Positions 5,777 through 6,077 of a stretch of 6,077 bases of DNA are shown in pieces (the stretch's first letter is position 1; the number at the start of each line of letters is the position of its first letter). The translations under genes and the position numbers were made by a program. The stretch comes from Deltaproteobacteria bacterium (GTDB taxonomy: Bacteria > Desulfobacterota > Desulfarculia > Desulfarculales > Desulfarculaceae), in NCBI GenBank assembly GCA_021815655.1, contig JAKAGJ010000159.1, positions 1 to 6,077 of the forward strand. Reading direction: 5' to 3'. The notes under the pieces were generated by a model. That model was not told the DNA's origin and searched no databases. It saw only the letters and a program-made list of their open reading frames with translations.

Positions 5777-6077
5777 AGCAGATCGTCCTGGGCACCGCCG
5801 GCCACATCGACCACGGCAAGACCAGCCTGGTCAAGGCCCTCACCGGCACCGACACCGACCGTCTCAAGGAGGAGAAGGCCCGGGGGATCACCATCGAGCT
5901 GGGCTTCGCCCACCTGGACCTGCCCAGCGGCCAGCGCCTGGGCATCGTGGATGTGCCCGGCCACGAGAAGTTCGTCAAGAACATGGTGGCCGGGGCCACG
6001 GGCATCGACCTGGTGGCCCTGGTCATCGCCGCCGACGAGGGCGTCATGCCCCAGACCCGCGAGCACCTGGACATCTG
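5773..6077 (+). CDS. selB: Selenocysteine-specific elongation factor SelB, N-terminal part
   Basis: SelB is the EF-Tu-like GTPase that carries selenocysteyl-tRNA(Sec) to the ribosome at UGA codons marked by a SECIS RNA hairpin. The window ends after 101 complete codons, within the G domain. Visible motifs are the P-loop [12 protein letters not shown] (7-18), the [20 protein letters not shown] segment (27-46) with the switch-I threonine T40, and the switch-[14 protein letters not shown] (60-71). The [25 protein letters not shown] stretch follows. [19 protein letters not shown] is characteristic of SelB rather than EF-Tu or IF2. The ATG at 5773 overlaps the ATPase stop (ATGA), and GGAG at 5761-5764 gives an eight-base spacing, so this start is well supported and coupled to ATPase translation. 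The missing part should hold the rest of the G domain, the EF-Tu-like beta domains and the SECIS-binding winged helices. No selA or tRNA(Sec) gene is in the window. Confidence 0.94.
   Translation, partial: MKQIVLGTAGHIDHGKTSLVKALTGTDTDRLKEEKARGITIELGFAHLDLPSGQRLGIVDVPGHEKFVKNMVAGATGIDLVALVIAADEGVMPQTREHLDI

Overview
The window suggests a GC-rich bacterium. Most genes look close to 70% GC by eye, with heavy use of GCC, CTG, CAG and GGC codons. The 3' end encodes the start of SelB, so the organism very probably makes selenoproteins. MltG and RuvX indicate an ordinary Gram-negative-type chromosome. A high-GC Desulfobacterota/deltaproteobacterial host fits, but that is inference and no marker here settles it.

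Left part (1-2579, all minus strand), read in transcription order: mltG (endolytic murein transglycosylase, 2579-1572); a 216-bp non-coding stretch with three stem-loops, one of them a perfect 20-bp inverted repeat; a radical SAM/SPASM protein (1355-321); and, two bases after its stop, a class I SAM-dependent methyltransferase (318 to beyond base 1, cut by the window). The last two genes are almost certainly co-transcribed and look like a small-molecule, peptide or glycan modification pair whose substrate is unknown.

Middle (2580-4449): a 185-bp divergent region carries a near-consensus sigma70 promoter for a secreted protein of nine back-to-back 36-residue Sel1 repeats (2765-4000, plus). Its TAA stop overlaps tail-to-tail with the TAA stop of ruvX/yqgF (4449-3997, minus, TTG start), which encodes the conserved RNase H-fold RuvX/YqgF protein.

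Right part (4450-6077, plus): an AT-rich intergenic segment with a strong TTGACA-16-TATTAT promoter drives a P-loop AAA-type ATPase with a C-terminal winged-helix-like region (4535-5776). Its stop codon overlaps the selB start as ATGA, so selB is probably translated from the same transcript. The ATPase gene, especially its first ~150 bases, is visibly more AT-rich than its neighbours, which suggests later acquisition.

The least explained items are the ATPase wired directly in front of selB, the radical SAM/methyltransferase pair, and the hairpin-rich, repeat-like intergenic region at 1356-1571. No tRNA, rRNA, CRISPR array or transposase gene was seen.
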